A stretch of DNA of 64,000 bases from Methanothrix soehngenii GP6 (GCF_000204415.1 NC_015416.1:2944627-3008626), one strand, 5' to 3'. Counted from the first letter of the stretch, positions 35,624 through 44,792 are shown. Made by a program: numbers and translations. The notes: generated by a model not told the origin, from the sequence alone.

Positions 35624-37468
35624 TCACCTATAGTTCACTGCCTGTATCTCGAAGAGCTGCGCATACTCTCCCTTCAAAGCCATCAGCTCCTCGTGAGTGC
35701 CCTTCTCTGCGATATGCCCATCATTCAGAAGATATATGCAGTCTGCCATCCTGACAGTGGACAGCCTGTGGCCTATGACGATGGCGGTCTTCCCTTTTGC
35801 CAGCTCCCTGAACTTGGCGAACACCTCCGCTTCGGCTTTAGGATCGAGAGAGCTGGTGGGCTCATCCATAATTATGATCTGGGAATCCCGGATGAACGCC
35901 CTCGCGAGGGCCACCTTCTGCCACTCTCCTATGCTCAGATCAGTGCCTTTATCGAACCATTTGCCAAGGGTAGTCTCATAACCAGTCTCAAGCCGCTTTA
36001 AAATCCTATCCACGCCAGAATCCCTCGCAGCCTTCGCGACTTTGCCCATATCCAAAGGCCCAGCGGCACTGCCCAGCCATATGTTCTCGGCCAGGCTGAG
36101 ATTATACTGGGCATAATCCTGGAAGACCACGCTGATCTCTCGTCTGAGATCTGAGACCCTCATGTCCTTCAGATCCACCCCATCTATGGCGATCCTTCCC
36201 TTCTGAGGGTCATAAAGCCTGCAGAGAAGCTTGATCAGAGTGGTCTTTCCTGAGCCGTTACCTCCCACCAGGGCGATTACCTGGCCGGGCTTGATCTTCA
36301 CGCTAATGTCATTAAGTGTAACAGAACTGGAACCGGGATAGCTGAATGATATGCCCTCGAAGGTGATGCCCTTCTCAATGGGCCGGGGGACCTTAACGGG
36401 TTTCAGAGGATCTTTGATGTTGGGCTCCAAATCGAGGAAATCGTAGAGATTTGTTATGAAAAGTCTGTCTTCATATAGGCCCGTCAGGCTCGATAGCAAA
36501 CTTCCTATGACAGCCTTGCCCTGGACCAGGGCTCCGAAGTACATTGTGATGTCGCCTATGGTTATGTTGCCTTTCATTCCTTCCATCGCTAAAAAGGCAA
36601 GGGATCCGAAGACAGCCATTGACTCTATTGCCTGGGCAGCCAGGTTCGCTTTGGACTTGCTTACTGAAAGATCTAGCTTTTCTTTCCTCAGCTGCTCCCT
36701 TAGAGCCGTGTACCTGTCCCTGAAGATAGAGCCCAGATCAAAAAGCCGAATCTCCTTGGCAAAGCTCTTGTCCGTTAAAAGCCAATGGAGATACCACGAC
36801 TTACGATCCTTCTCGGTACGAGAAACCTGCCACCTATAGAGCTTCCCTGAGTATATCATCTGAACCAGGATTCCAGGAATAGATGCCATCAACAGGGCTA
36901 CCACGATAGCCCAGCTGGCGAGGAATAGCAAAGCCACTGTTGAGGCCATGGAGATAGCATTTTGCGCGAGCTGGGTCAGGCTCCTGACTATATGGATAGG
37001 CCGATAAGCTGCTTCCTGCTGAGCCCTGTGAAGAGTATCATAGTATTTTGGGCTCTCATAATATTCCAGGTCTATGGCCACCGATTTGGCATGGAGGATA
37101 TCCTGGGTGTGGTCGGAGACTAAGGTCGATTGAAATTCGCTGGCGATATTTGCTGCAGACTGAATTAAGATAGAGAGCAGCTCTACCAGTATGGCTAGGG
37201 CCACGAACATCAGTAGTTGTCCTGTGACCGCCTCGCTATCGGCTGAGCTATAGCCAGTGGCCACGCAGTCTACTATTAACTTCATGACATAAAGGGACGC
37301 CAGAGGCAGGACACCTTGGGGAATGACCAGGGCTATACTGGCCACAGCCCAGCCTGGAGCACTCTTCCAGACTAAAAGCGCAGCTCGCCATAGATCTTTC
37401 AGGTCTTCCCGCCGGACATGAGGAAGCCTTTTTGAAATATGCAGCGCTTCCAGTATAATCGCCCTCAT
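35624..37468 (-). CDS. ABC exporter (fused membrane and ATPase domains), locus A
   Basis: The 614-aa half-transporter has a six-helix membrane domain (about residues 25-340) and an ATPase domain (about 370-605) with Walker A GGNGSGKTT, the signature LSIGEWQ in place of LSGGQ, Walker B IIIMDEP and the H-loop GHRLS. There is no N-terminal C39 peptidase domain, so it would export a peptide but not cut its leader. It follows a small winged-helix gene by 14 bases on the same strand and ends 195 bases before precursor A. Truncated copies of its 3' end lie at 42734, 46225 and 49839. It probably exports the product of locus A or of the peptide cassettes. Confidence 0.85.
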   Translation of the reverse strand: MRAIILEALHISKRLPHVRREDLKDLWRAALLVWKSAPGWAVASIALVIPQGVLPLASLYVMKLIVDCVATGYSSADSEAVTGQLLMFVALAILVELLSILIQSAANIASEFQSTLVSDHTQDILHAKSVAIDLEYYESPKYYDTLHRAQQEAAYRPIHIVRSLTQLAQNAISMASTVALLFLASWAIVVALLMASIPGILVQMIYSGKLYRWQVSRTEKDRKSWYLHWLLTDKSFAKEIRLFDLGSIFRDRYTALREQLRKEKLDLSVSKSKANLAAQAIESMAVFGSLAFLAMEGMKGNITIGDITMYFGALVQGKAVIGSLLSSLTGLYEDRLFITNLYDFLDLEPNIKDPLKPVKVPRPIEKGITFEGISFSYPGSSSVTLNDISVKIKPGQVIALVGGNGSGKTTLIKLLCRLYDPQKGRIAIDGVDLKDMRVSDLRREISVVFQDYAQYNLSLAENIWLGSAAGPLDMGKVAKAARDSGVDRILKRLETGYETTLGKWFDKGTDLSIGEWQKVALARAFIRDSQIIIMDEPTSSLDPKAEAEVFAKFRELAKGKTAIVIGHRLSTVRMADCIYLLNDGHIAEKGTHEELMALKGEYAQLFEIQAVNYR

Positions 37469-37482
37469 GCAGCCTATGGTGC

Positions 37483-37851
37483 CTACTCTGAGCTAGATTG
37501 ATCTTTGGAGCTTTCATGAATCGAATTGGGCTTAAGGGCAAAGCGAACGCTGCTCTTGGAGATATCATTTGAAATTATGAGCATCTTCGATTCATTGGAG
37601 AACAGCATAGCTCCTTTGGGGGTAAGCTTATAGTAGCGCCACTTATTGTTCGTGGGCTCTTTGATTACCAGACCGGATTCAATAAGTATAGTCAGGTTTT
37701 TGTAGGTGCTTGACTTGGGAATACTAAGCATTTTGGATAAATTCGTTAGATTCATGTTCCTTAATTTAAGCAATTGTAGGATGAAGAGCCTGTTCGAAGA
37801 GGACAAAGCCCTCAAGGTTTTCGTATCGAGATCGACATTATTGGTGTTCAT
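37483..37851 (-). CDS. ArsR/MarR-like winged-helix regulator
   Basis: The 122-aa protein starts at ATG 37851 after GGTGA. It has a winged helix-turn-helix (RALSSSNRLFILQLLKLRNM, TNLSKMLSIPKSSTYKNLTI) and a wing (KEPTNNKWRYYKLTPKG). It lies 14 bases before the exporter gene, so it is in the same operon and is the natural candidate to control the exporter and the peptide loci. An inverted repeat GTGAAAGTTCAC (37905-37916) lies just upstream of its own gene, and related GTTCAC...GTGAAC repeats lie upstream of the peptide cassettes. The link between protein and repeat is inference. Confidence 0.75.
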   Translation of the reverse strand: MNTNNVDLDTKTLRALSSSNRLFILQLLKLRNMNLTNLSKMLSIPKSSTYKNLTILIESGLVIKEPTNNKWRYYKLTPKGAMLFSNESKMLIISNDISKSSVRFALKPNSIHESSKDQSSSE

Positions 37852-38364
37852 GGTCGGAATTTAGGCGTTCACCTTTTAATAACCATCAAAAATGTTCCAA
37901 TTTTGTGAAAGTTCACTGTATCCACAAATGAAGCCATAAAAATCAATATGTTTGCCATATTTTAGCATTTACGTATGATTCTGTCATATATTGCCAAAGG
38001 TATACATCGATAGATGTGCATATGCAGTTTACATTCATGAGAAATATCATTAAGCCCACCCCAATCTCTGAGTTTCCAGTCGCAGTTGGGCGCATTAATC
38101 AGGATTTTCGAGATTTACTTCAGAAATCATTGACAACATATTTTCAATTTGCGCATTCATGCGCTAATTATTTCTTTTTTTCATCTGAATCATTCCATTA
38201 ATTATATCTGGAATCTCAAGCTGTTTTTACGTAGAAAAATGTAAAATCTTAATTCTTATAAAGGGTCTGGATTCAGCATTGAGCTAAATTTGGCTTGGAT
38301 TCAAGTTCGGATCAGGGAGTTAAGGTTTATCTGGACTTCACTTTCGAGAGACTTTACAGGAACT
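37852..38364. other. AT-rich intergenic region
   Basis: It holds the inverted repeat GTGAA-AG-TTCAC at 37905-37916 and an A/T-rich promoter region for the regulator gene. Between about 37,950 and 38,364 I see no convincing gene: the short frames there lack ribosome sites and coding character. Confidence 0.4.
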
Positions 38365-38961
38365 CTATTTTTCCTCAACGTTTTCTCCGATCACCGCTCT
38401 TCGCTTCAGGACCTTCTCGCCTTTTTTCCCCCCTGGGAGATAGACGATCTCGAAAATGCGTTTATCCAGCTTTCTCACCAGCTGCGAGAACTGAGACGGA
38501 GACAGGTTTAGATCGATTTGAAGCTGCTCGAAGGTCTGAGATCCACCGTAATCCTTTAGGAGTTCCTTGAGCTTCTCTATCCTTCGCCTCGTCTTCTTTC
38601 CGATGTGTTTCATCTCTTTTTTCGCTGTGGCGTCAATCCCTCGCCCCTGATGTTGAACAACATCATCCTGTTCCAATGCACTGGCAAGAAGCACAGGTGA
38701 TGCATCCTTTTGCCTGGCCAGAGTTTCCTTAAGGCTGGGCCAATTTTTATCCTCAGGGATAGGACCATGATAGAGTTCATGGAGCGCTTCTAGGGCCTCA
38801 ATTCTTGCTATTAGCCTCTGGTTCTCCGCTCTAAGATCCTGGACCTCTTGAAGAAGCTGCCGGAGGATTATACCAAAGTCCATCGCAAAGGCAAAAGTTT
38901 GGGATTGAATATCCTGCCGCAATGCAAAAGACAAAGAAATAAGCCCACAACCTTCATTCAA
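38365..38961 (-). CDS. Coiled-coil and helix-turn-helix protein, copy 1
   Basis: The frame is 198 aa from a TTG at 38961; an ATG at 38883 (MDFGIILRQLLQEVQDLRAE) is the more likely start. An N-terminal coiled coil (LLQEVQDLRAENQRLIARIE) is followed by a basic linker and a helical DNA-binding-like domain (RRRIEKLKELLKDYGGSQTF, LSPSQFSQLVRKLDKRIFEI). The protein at 50281 has the same C-terminal domain. Both copies lie near TPR relics at the two edges of the peptide-cassette region. The function is unknown; it may be a DNA-binding accessory protein of a mobile unit. Confidence 0.6.
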   Translation of the reverse strand: MNEGCGLISLSFALRQDIQSQTFAFAMDFGIILRQLLQEVQDLRAENQRLIARIEALEALHELYHGPIPEDKNWPSLKETLARQKDASPVLLASALEQDDVVQHQGRGIDATAKKEMKHIGKKTRRRIEKLKELLKDYGGSQTFEQLQIDLNLSPSQFSQLVRKLDKRIFEIVYLPGGKKGEKVLKRRAVIGENVEEK

Positions 38962-39333
38962 GGCCTCCTAAAGAGCAAATGCGTTTGCCATTGAAGTCCA
39001 GGGATATAGAGTTAGTCACAATCGATACCATACTAACTAAGCCAAATAGCATCATTAGATTGTGTATCATACCTTCCACATCCTAGGTTGAATTAAAACT
39101 CCTTGAAATTTTATAAAGCATTAACAACACTTAAGGTTTTCGATATAATCATAATAATCATATCTATTTTCATAACAATTTCGCCTATATTAATCTATTA
39201 TGTTATTAAATAAAAATAGTAATAGAAAACTTAGATTAAAAGTAAAACTTATTTTTTTGCAGATCCAATGAAATGACCTTTTAGCGAAGTTATGACGGAT
39301 CTGAGTGAAATGCCAACTCAGGGAGGGAATCAC
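38962..39333. other. AT-rich spacer
   Basis: No gene is seen. Bases 39,100-39,250 are extremely AT-rich (for example ATAATCATAATAATCATATC type stretches) and may include a promoter for the transposase remnant that follows. Confidence 0.3.
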
Positions 39334-39620
39334 ATGAAAAGAGAATTCAAGATATCAGTAGTATCCGAGCTTGAGTCCGGCAAACCTCAGATCGCCACCG
39401 AGCACGGCATCCATTCAAGTATTCCCTACCAGTGGCAATATGAGCTGGCCGAGAATCCCGAGAGAGCGAACAGCTTCAATGGCGACCGGTGCAAGTACGA
39501 GGCCAGGATCGCCCAAGCTTTGGAGGCTGGCAGTGCAGGCTCATGTCGAGAATGAGCTTGGCAGACCAAAGGGGCAGTCCCAACCTGCGATAGGGGCATC
39601 GAGATCGTTCTGATCAGGCC
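39334..39620 (+). pseudogene. IS3-type OrfA transposase remnant
   Basis: From ATG 39334 the frame reads MKREFKISVVSELESGKPQI and ATEHGIHSSIPYQWQYELAE, which is the small helix-turn-helix OrfA layout of IS3-like elements (activation of a helix-turn-helix followed by a tryptophan and a coiled coil). After about 39520 a one-base shift moves the coiled-coil part (RLAVQAHVENEL) to another frame, and OrfB is missing. It is a dead fragment. Confidence 0.6.
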
Positions 39621-39623
39621 TCG

Positions 39624-39728
39624 TGCTGGCTGGATAGAGGCGGCGCTCTCAACGAACTTGATCGCAGGGAAGGGGCCAATGCTTCCTTCGCCAAAGCTTT
39701 AGGCAGAGCTAAACTGAAGGTCTCTTAA
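39624..39728 (+). pseudogene. TPR gene 3' remnant
   Basis: The frame ending at TAA 39726-39728 reads CWLDRGGALNELDRREGANA and SFAKALGRAKLKVS. It is related to the last repeats of the TPR gene at 185 (WLDRGGALNRLNRTEGANAS). A sister remnant lies at 49951-50043. No start or other repeats are present. Confidence 0.6.
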
Positions 39729-39910
39729 ATTCCTTATTTAGGTAAATGGTGATACAAAATACATCAATGTACTTTGCCCAGCTTCGAAAAAAAGGCAGTC
39801 ATTATAGTCTTCCTAGCCACAAAGCTAATTTCTTTAGCAGATTCCTTAAACATTCAATAAAGGGCTATAACTTCGTGGTAAGTTCTGAAGATGGGTGAGT
39901 TTTTCACTGA

Positions 39911-40035
39911 TTGGCATTGAGCTTCTTTGAATGGATGATGTTGTCCAGAATATCCTCGATGCTCAATCCATTCAGTATGCTTCTGATTATTTGGATTCCT
40001 GAATTGCCGAAAATTAGCTTAAAAACCAGGCTCCT
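39911..40035 (-). pseudogene. IS110-family transposase fragment, second copy
   Basis: On the minus strand it reads SLVFKLIFGNSGIQIIRSIL and NGLSIEDILDNIIHSKKL, the same stretch as in the relic at 26106-26620 but closer to an intact frame. It is a fragment of about 40 codons. Like the first copy it directly precedes an upstream module L. Confidence 0.6.
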
Positions 40036-40039
40036 ATCG

Positions 40040-40464
40040 CTCCTTCTTCAGGTCCTTGAGGGGCGTGGAGGGAGGTGCGGCAGGAGAACTCCGAGGGGGC
40101 CTTGGCGGTCGGCAAAATTTCTTGCAAATCGTAAATTCTTTTTACAGAAGAAGGATAAATAGACGTTAATTTCTCAATCGGGCAGTTAATTGAAGTCTGA
40201 TCTTATCCAGTTTTTACATCGCGATATTTGTGATTTTGTATGGAAATGTAAAAACTTCAAGAGAATGTCAGTTTTTCTAATGCTGCCATTAGTTTCATCT
40301 AGATTCGATTGTTCTTAATTCGAAAATTTTTATAGCATAATTTCTAGCAAGGTTTATATCTATTGAACATAATACCACGCTATAGGGTAAGATGTTGTAG
40401 AGGCTTTCGAGATAATTGATTTGATTGCCTTATACAGATCTATTAAATAAGGGGGTGTGTTTAA
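40040..40464 (+). promoter_or_regulatory. Upstream module L, copy 2
   Basis: It repeats TTCAGGTCCTTGAGGGGCGT, CAAATCGTAAATTCTTTTTA, TTACATCGCGATATTTG and GGAAATGTAAAAACTTC of the other modules. The TATA box TTTATATC is at 40353-40360, and the ribosome site GGGGGTG at 40451-40457 is followed by a TTG start. Confidence 0.6.
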
Positions 40465-41409
40465 TTGAACAAGAGATATATATTAGCTAAAATTAGGCAA
40501 GTAGGTGATAGCTTGCCAAGAATATTAGAAAATAAGGTTTCCCTTGCCGTAATAGCGCTGGCTATCATATGTACATCTACTCTGGCACAGGAGAACACAA
40601 CAGATTTTGGAATGATGAAAAGTGATGCTACATTCAATGTAGCCTTTGGAGAATCTTATCAAGCCGAAGATGATGCATTACAGAACGATCCAGGAGATTA
40701 TAGCCTCTGGATAAATAGAGCATTGAACCTAACATACCTTGGTAGGCTTAATGAGTCCATGGAGTCTCACCAAAAGGCGCTTGACCTAATCGATGATATA
40801 TTGAAGAAAGACCCAAAAAATATTGATGCTTGGAAAATGCAGGGCACTGCTTTGGCTTATCTTGGCCAATATGATGATGCTATAAAATCATACGAGAAAG
40901 CTATCGAAATCTCCAACCAGACCTTGGAGAGAAATCCTAGAGATGCAGATGCCTGGTGGCACAAGGCCGAGAGTCTCGAAATATTAGGCAAAAGCATGGC
41001 TGCTATAAATGCCTACAATAAGGTCATTGAGCTAAACTCTTCTAAGGCCATTGGTGCCTGGATAAGAAAAGCCGACCTTTCGGAGTATAACGATTCAGTC
41101 GAGGCTTTTGATAAAGCAACGGAATTGATGCCCAAGGGAGCCTCGAGGAAACTGGAATCCGTTTGGACCGGGAACAATGCCTCCATTTTAGTGAATTTGT
41201 GGTGCGATAAAGAACAGATCCTAAGCGTTTCAATACATGATGTGGAAGGCTTGGGAAGCTATAACAAATCCTCTAAATCTTACGATCGTACCTTGACAAT
41301 AAATTCAAAGTCTATTTCTAACTGGCTTGTAGATCCAGGTCTTAAATATGCCTTACAGCAGCACCAAAAAGACGAAGCTACGCAAAATATAAAATTGCCC
41401 CCCAAATAG
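40465..41409 (+). CDS. Secreted TPR protein with the inserted domain at its end (unit 1 cargo)
   Basis: The 314-aa protein starts at TTG 40465 (MNKRYILAKIRQVGD) after GGGGGTG. A signal core (VSLAVIALAIICTSTLA before QEN) is followed by about four TPR units. The protein ends with the non-TPR module shared with the genes at 8978, 13564, 16890 and 19463 (NASILVNLWCDKEQILSVSI, GSYNKSSKSYDRTLTI). Here the module is terminal and no second TPR block follows. It converges on the peptide cassette of unit 1 and shares a terminator with it. Confidence 0.8.
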   Translation: MNKRYILAKIRQVGDSLPRILENKVSLAVIALAIICTSTLAQENTTDFGMMKSDATFNVAFGESYQAEDDALQNDPGDYSLWINRALNLTYLGRLNESMESHQKALDLIDDILKKDPKNIDAWKMQGTALAYLGQYDDAIKSYEKAIEISNQTLERNPRDADAWWHKAESLEILGKSMAAINAYNKVIELNSSKAIGAWIRKADLSEYNDSVEAFDKATELMPKGASRKLESVWTGNNASILVNLWCDKEQILSVSIHDVEGLGSYNKSSKSYDRTLTINSKSISNWLVDPGLKYALQQHQKDEATQNIKLPPK

Positions 41410-41420
41410 GAGGGCAATTT
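41391..41420. terminator. Bidirectional terminator between unit 1 genes
   Basis: AAATTGCCC (41392-41400) pairs perfectly with GGGCAATTT (41412-41420), with A/T-rich tracts on both sides. It overlaps the last codons of the TPR gene and lies five bases after the stop of the peptide gene on the other strand. Confidence 0.75.
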
Positions 41421-41424
41421 ACAT

Positions 41425-41565
41425 CTAGCACCACCAATACTCAGTACTATTAGGATAACAGTCCTTACTATATCCCGGTGGGGGGCAACTAGTTGCGTTC
41501 TTTATCTTTGTGAAATCGTATATTGTCCCATCAGGTTCTCGACATGCTGCACAACAATTTCCCAT
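41425..41565 (-). CDS. Small cysteine-rich peptide of unit 1 (46 aa)
   Basis: The gene starts at ATG 41565, five bases after the very strong ribosome site GGAGGTGA, 24 bases downstream of the PatG-type gene. The peptide starts MGNCCAACREPDGTIYDF and has six cysteines in total (positions 4, 5, 8, 27, 36, 46), ending EYWWC. The peptide of unit 2 has the same length and shares CC..C plus DPDG/EPDG and an aromatic pair, but little else. It has no signal peptide. It is the likely substrate of the PatG-type protein or its partner enzymes. Whether it is cut, cross-linked or exported is unknown. Confidence 0.75.
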   Translation of the reverse strand: MGNCCAACREPDGTIYDFTKIKNATSCPPPGYSKDCYPNSTEYWWC

Positions 41566-41589
41566 TTTTCTCACCTCCGTTAATTTTAT

Positions 41590-42492
41590 TCACCTGTCGT
41601 AGTATGGCGCCATCTTGGTGACAATGAAGGGGAACTCTTCGGTTAAGTCCACCCTAACGAAATATTTCTCTACTGCACCAGTCTCTTTGTTAGTGAATGA
41701 TTGGATTACAGATACGATCTTGCGGTTATCGCTCAACCTTGAGAAGATAGCGTTCACTGATGTCAGCAAAAAGTTGCGCTCTAGCTCTTCTGCTGCTTTG
41801 ACGTAGATCGCTGGATAGCGTACAGATAGATAATTCAGTGCCCGATGTTTATCTGTAGATCCTATGTTGTCTGCCAATTGCATCATTCTTAGGAATGTCT
41901 CTCTTGCGATTGCTTTGAATTTCTCATCGGTGACCGATTCGGAACGAATAGACTTGATAAAGTCGTTATATTCAAGGGAATAGAGATGATCAACAAGCAC
42001 CATGGGCACTTCTAGCCCGCACATCTCTGGAGGAGCTACTGGGCCTTTACGACCTACTACCACCTGTCTATCCAGGGGGCATGCAGGTGGTCGGATGGCT
42101 TCCAATAATATGTTAAGATCTTCAGGGCCTGTGGGTAACAGAATGTAAATCGGTACGCCCTCCATAGTGAGAATCCAGGAAAGCTTTCGTGCTAGATACC
42201 TGTTTTCGGGCTGCGACAGAACAGAGTGGAATGCCTGCTGGTGATCGAGATTGGCAGACTTCGACCTTTCGATGATCTGAACATACTCTTTTTCTATCGA
42301 TCTATTAGGGAAACGAGCTTCAATCTGTCCCAGAACATAGACAAATGGGAGAGATTTCAAACCGCAAGTTCCCTTATTTTCGCTCTTTTCATTTCCACTG
42401 GTCTTTGAGCCCTCTGGAGAGGATTTCGCCGAACAGGCTGAGCATTTCTTTTGTGGCTGTGCTGATGACGATTCTTGGACTGATTGATCCAT
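41590..42492 (-). CDS. Standalone PatG C-terminal-domain protein, unit 1
   Basis: The start is set at the second ATG (42492, MDQSVQESSSAQPQKKCSAC), since GGAG lies nine bases before it and touches the first ATG at 42501. The 300-aa product has a low-complexity cysteine-bearing N-terminus (CSAC, later TCGLKS). Its main domain resembles the C-terminal domain of PatG, the subtilisin-like macrocyclase of cyanobactin pathways (LPFVYVLGQIEARFPNRSIE, LSWILTMEGVPIYILLPTGP, RALNYLSVRYPAIY, EKYFVRVDLTEEFPFIVTK). In PatG this domain has no known catalytic role. No protease domain is attached. A cysteine-rich peptide gene follows at once, which supports a peptide-maturation role. Confidence 0.75.
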   Translation of the reverse strand: MDQSVQESSSAQPQKKCSACSAKSSPEGSKTSGNEKSENKGTCGLKSLPFVYVLGQIEARFPNRSIEKEYVQIIERSKSANLDHQQAFHSVLSQPENRYLARKLSWILTMEGVPIYILLPTGPEDLNILLEAIRPPACPLDRQVVVGRKGPVAPPEMCGLEVPMVLVDHLYSLEYNDFIKSIRSESVTDEKFKAIARETFLRMMQLADNIGSTDKHRALNYLSVRYPAIYVKAAEELERNFLLTSVNAIFSRLSDNRKIVSVIQSFTNKETGAVEKYFVRVDLTEEFPFIVTKMAPYYDR

Positions 42493-42563
42493 ATATTTCA
42501 TCTCCGTATTGTGATTCTTGCAGCCAAGAGGAGACTGCTATTCACGATTTTTGCTCCATTCGG

Positions 42564-42690
42564 TTTAGTCGGGGTTTTACCCCGCCAAACACTAAGTAGA
42601 CTTGATAGATTAAATATTTGCCGATTTTGTTCACAAATAATAAACTATTTTGCTCATATTTGATGAATAATTTGTTCACATTTAGTGAAC
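42564..42690 (-). promoter_or_regulatory. Promoter, operator and 5' element of unit 1 cassette
   Basis: In minus-strand order: the perfect inverted repeat GTTCAC-N5-GTGAAC (42674-42690), a TATA box (complement of TAAATATTT, 42611-42619), and the 5' element TTTGGCGGGG...CCCCGACTAAA (42564-42589), whose GGGG and CCCC can pair around a TAAAA loop. About 70 bases of leader follow before the coding start, with a five-codon frame MEQKS that resembles the first codons of a precursor leader. Confidence 0.65.
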
Positions 42691-42733
42691 GATCTCCGAA
42701 AAACCGCTATCCGAAAGCTTTAATCGTAGGTTA

Positions 42734-43274
42734 TCATCTGTAGTTCATTGCCTGTATCCCGAAGAGCTGCGCATACTCTTCCTTCAAAGCCATCAGCTCC
42801 TCATGAGTCCCCTTCTCAGAGATGTGCCCATCATTCAGAAGACATATGCAGTCTGCCATCCTGACAGTGGACAGTCTGTGGCCTATGACGATGGCGGTCT
42901 TCCCTTTTGCCAACTCCCTGAACTTCGCGAAGACTTCCGCCTCAGCCTTGGGGTCTAGGGAGCTGGTGGGCTCGTCCATAATTATGATCTGGGAATCCCA
43001 GATGAACGCCCTGGCCAAAGCCACCTTCTGCCACTCGCCTATGCTCAGATCCGTGCCGTTATCGAACCATTTACCGAGAGTAGTCTCGTAACCAGCCTCA
43101 AGCCGCCTTAAAACCCTGTCCGCTCCTGAATCCTTCGCAGCCTTCGCGACTTTTCCCATATCCAAAGGCCGAGCAGCACTGCCCAGCCATATGTTCTCGG
43201 CCAGAGTCAGATTGTACTGGAACATAATCCTGGAAGAGCACGCTGATCTCTCGTCTGAGATCTGAGATCCTCAT
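42734..43274 (-). pseudogene. 3' fragment of the ABC exporter gene, copy 1
   Basis: It matches the last 180 codons of the exporter at 35624-37468 (AENIWLGSA, LSIGEWQKVALARAF, IIIMDEPTSSLD, GHRLSTVRMAD). The membrane domain and Walker A are missing. An extra base near 43215 breaks the frame (FQDYV then FQYNLTL). It cannot act as a transporter. It is joined to the cassette promoter exactly as the full gene is joined to precursor A, so it was carried along when the promoter region was duplicated. Confidence 0.8.
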
Positions 43275-43384
43275 GCTCTGCAAAAAGAACGGTCAGATTT
43301 ACATGGGGACTGGATATTGATCCTCTGCGACAAGACGACCAGATCATATCCATTGATGCAACTACGTTATCCTCGCGTGTGCAT

Positions 43385-43835
43385 TCTTCAGGTCCTTGAG
43401 GGGTGTGGAGGGAGGTGCGGCAGGGAAGCTTGAAGATAGCTTGGTCGTCGATCAAATTTCATGCAAATCGTAAATTCTGTCTGAAGAAGATGGGTGAATA
43501 GACTTTGATCTCTCAATTGGACCTTTAATTGAAGCCTGATCTAGTATAGATTTTACATTGCGATGCTCGAAATTGTATATAAAAAATGTTAAAACTTCAG
43601 GAGCGTATTGATTTCTAATGCTGCTATCAGTCCTCATCCAGCTTATATATTTTGCCCATCATGATAAGCAAATATCGAAATAGAGACAAATCCGTTTTTA
43701 CGATTCTAGGAGATGATTAAGTTTATATTTGATGAGATTGTTGTAATAGTCGAGGCAGAATTAGTGGGAGTTAGTTGCCTTGAGTAATCTACTCGACAGT
43801 AATCCTTCAGGGGTTACTGAATAGGGGGTATTTAT
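43385..43835 (+). promoter_or_regulatory. Upstream module L, copy 3
   Basis: TTCAGGTCCTTGAGGGGTGT, CAAATCGTAAATTCTGTCTG, AATTGGACCTTTAATTGAAG and TTACATTGCGATGC match the other modules. TTTATATT at 43722-43729 is the TATA box. GGGGG at 43824 precedes the TTG start. The part between 43,600 and 43,800 differs from the other copies. Confidence 0.55.
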
Positions 43836-44789
43836 TTGAACAGAAAATATAGATTAATAGACACTAGGCAGCATAATCTATTAAGGATCGTAGAGTCTGG
43901 CGCAAAGATAACTCTTGCAGGAGTGGATAAGGCATTTTATAATATGCATATGCTTTTCTGTATCTTAATTATAGCTTGTTCTATGTCCGTTTCAGTACAA
44001 GCAACGGAAGTACCTTCAGACAACATACCTTTATCCTTGGCAATACGTCTCCTAACTCCAATCTCTGATGTTCCTAATGTAGAGAATACGCAAGTCTTTG
44101 TTGGAGAGCTTCCTGATAAAATGCCAGTAGAACTTCCCATACCTAAAAATGCAAAAATACTTGGTAGTATGGTGACTGAGGAAGCGTGTATAGATATCTT
44201 ATTCGACGTTAATCAAACTTCTGAACAAGTATTTGATTTCTATAGGGAAAGTCTGGCTAACAATAATTGGAGCGAAGTTGGCCAATCTAGGGGAATCGTC
44301 TGGGGCAGTGACCGCATTACCTTCTGTCGAGGTCTCCTGAGCCCATCGTTAACCGTTAGTGCATACACTGTCAGGGAAGGTCCCACTGAGGTACGTCTGA
44401 ATGTGAACACCGATCAGGAAAAATCACTCTGTATTAGGGATGACGACGATTATAGGAAACCTTTGCCCAAATTGGTAGCACCCTTTGGTGTTAGACAGTA
44501 CGGTACAAGTGGCAATTATATGGGCACAAGTACCATCGAATCAACCACATTAAATACAGATATGAATAGCTCAGCATTAGAGATCTACTTTTCTGACCAA
44601 CTTAAAGAAGCAAATTGGACCCGACTTAGTGGTGGACAAAATGGCCCTCTGGCCTGGAGCACGTGGATTTTCATGGATGAAGATGGGTTGGATTGGAGTG
44701 GGCAACTATTTGCTTTGGAGATACCTAAATTAGAGAACCAACGATGGGTGCTAGTACAGGCAAGTTTAGCAGAATCGCATAAGCGGTAA
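43836..44789 (+). CDS. Secreted two-domain protein of unknown function (unit 2 cargo)
   Basis: The 317-aa protein starts at TTG 43836 (MNRKYRLIDTRQHN), in the same start context as the TPR genes. After a 35-residue basic region there is a signal core (MLFCILIIACSMSVSVQA). The mature part has two related halves: the first has VELPIPKNAKILGSMV and QVFDFYRESLANNNWSEVGQ, the second has TTLNTDMNSSALEIYFSDQL and KEANWTRLSGG. The pattern of a short strand, a helix with FY...L...NW and more strands recalls small periplasmic domains of unknown function. It has no TPR units, so unit 2 has exchanged its cargo gene while keeping the promoter module. Confidence 0.7.
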   Translation: MNRKYRLIDTRQHNLLRIVESGAKITLAGVDKAFYNMHMLFCILIIACSMSVSVQATEVPSDNIPLSLAIRLLTPISDVPNVENTQVFVGELPDKMPVELPIPKNAKILGSMVTEEACIDILFDVNQTSEQVFDFYRESLANNNWSEVGQSRGIVWGSDRITFCRGLLSPSLTVSAYTVREGPTEVRLNVNTDQEKSLCIRDDDDYRKPLPKLVAPFGVRQYGTSGNYMGTSTIESTTLNTDMNSSALEIYFSDQLKEANWTRLSGGQNGPLAWSTWIFMDEDGLDWSGQLFALEIPKLENQRWVLVQASLAESHKR

Positions 44790-44792
44790 ATT

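Noticed and set aside
38016..38201. 61-codon frame in the AT-rich gap
   Set aside because: There is no ribosome site, no domain, and the composition is that of non-coding AT-rich DNA.
42536..42562. Five-codon frame MEQKS in the leaders of the PatG-type genes
   Set aside because: It is too short to call; it could be the remains of a precursor leader, so it is mentioned only in the promoter entry.
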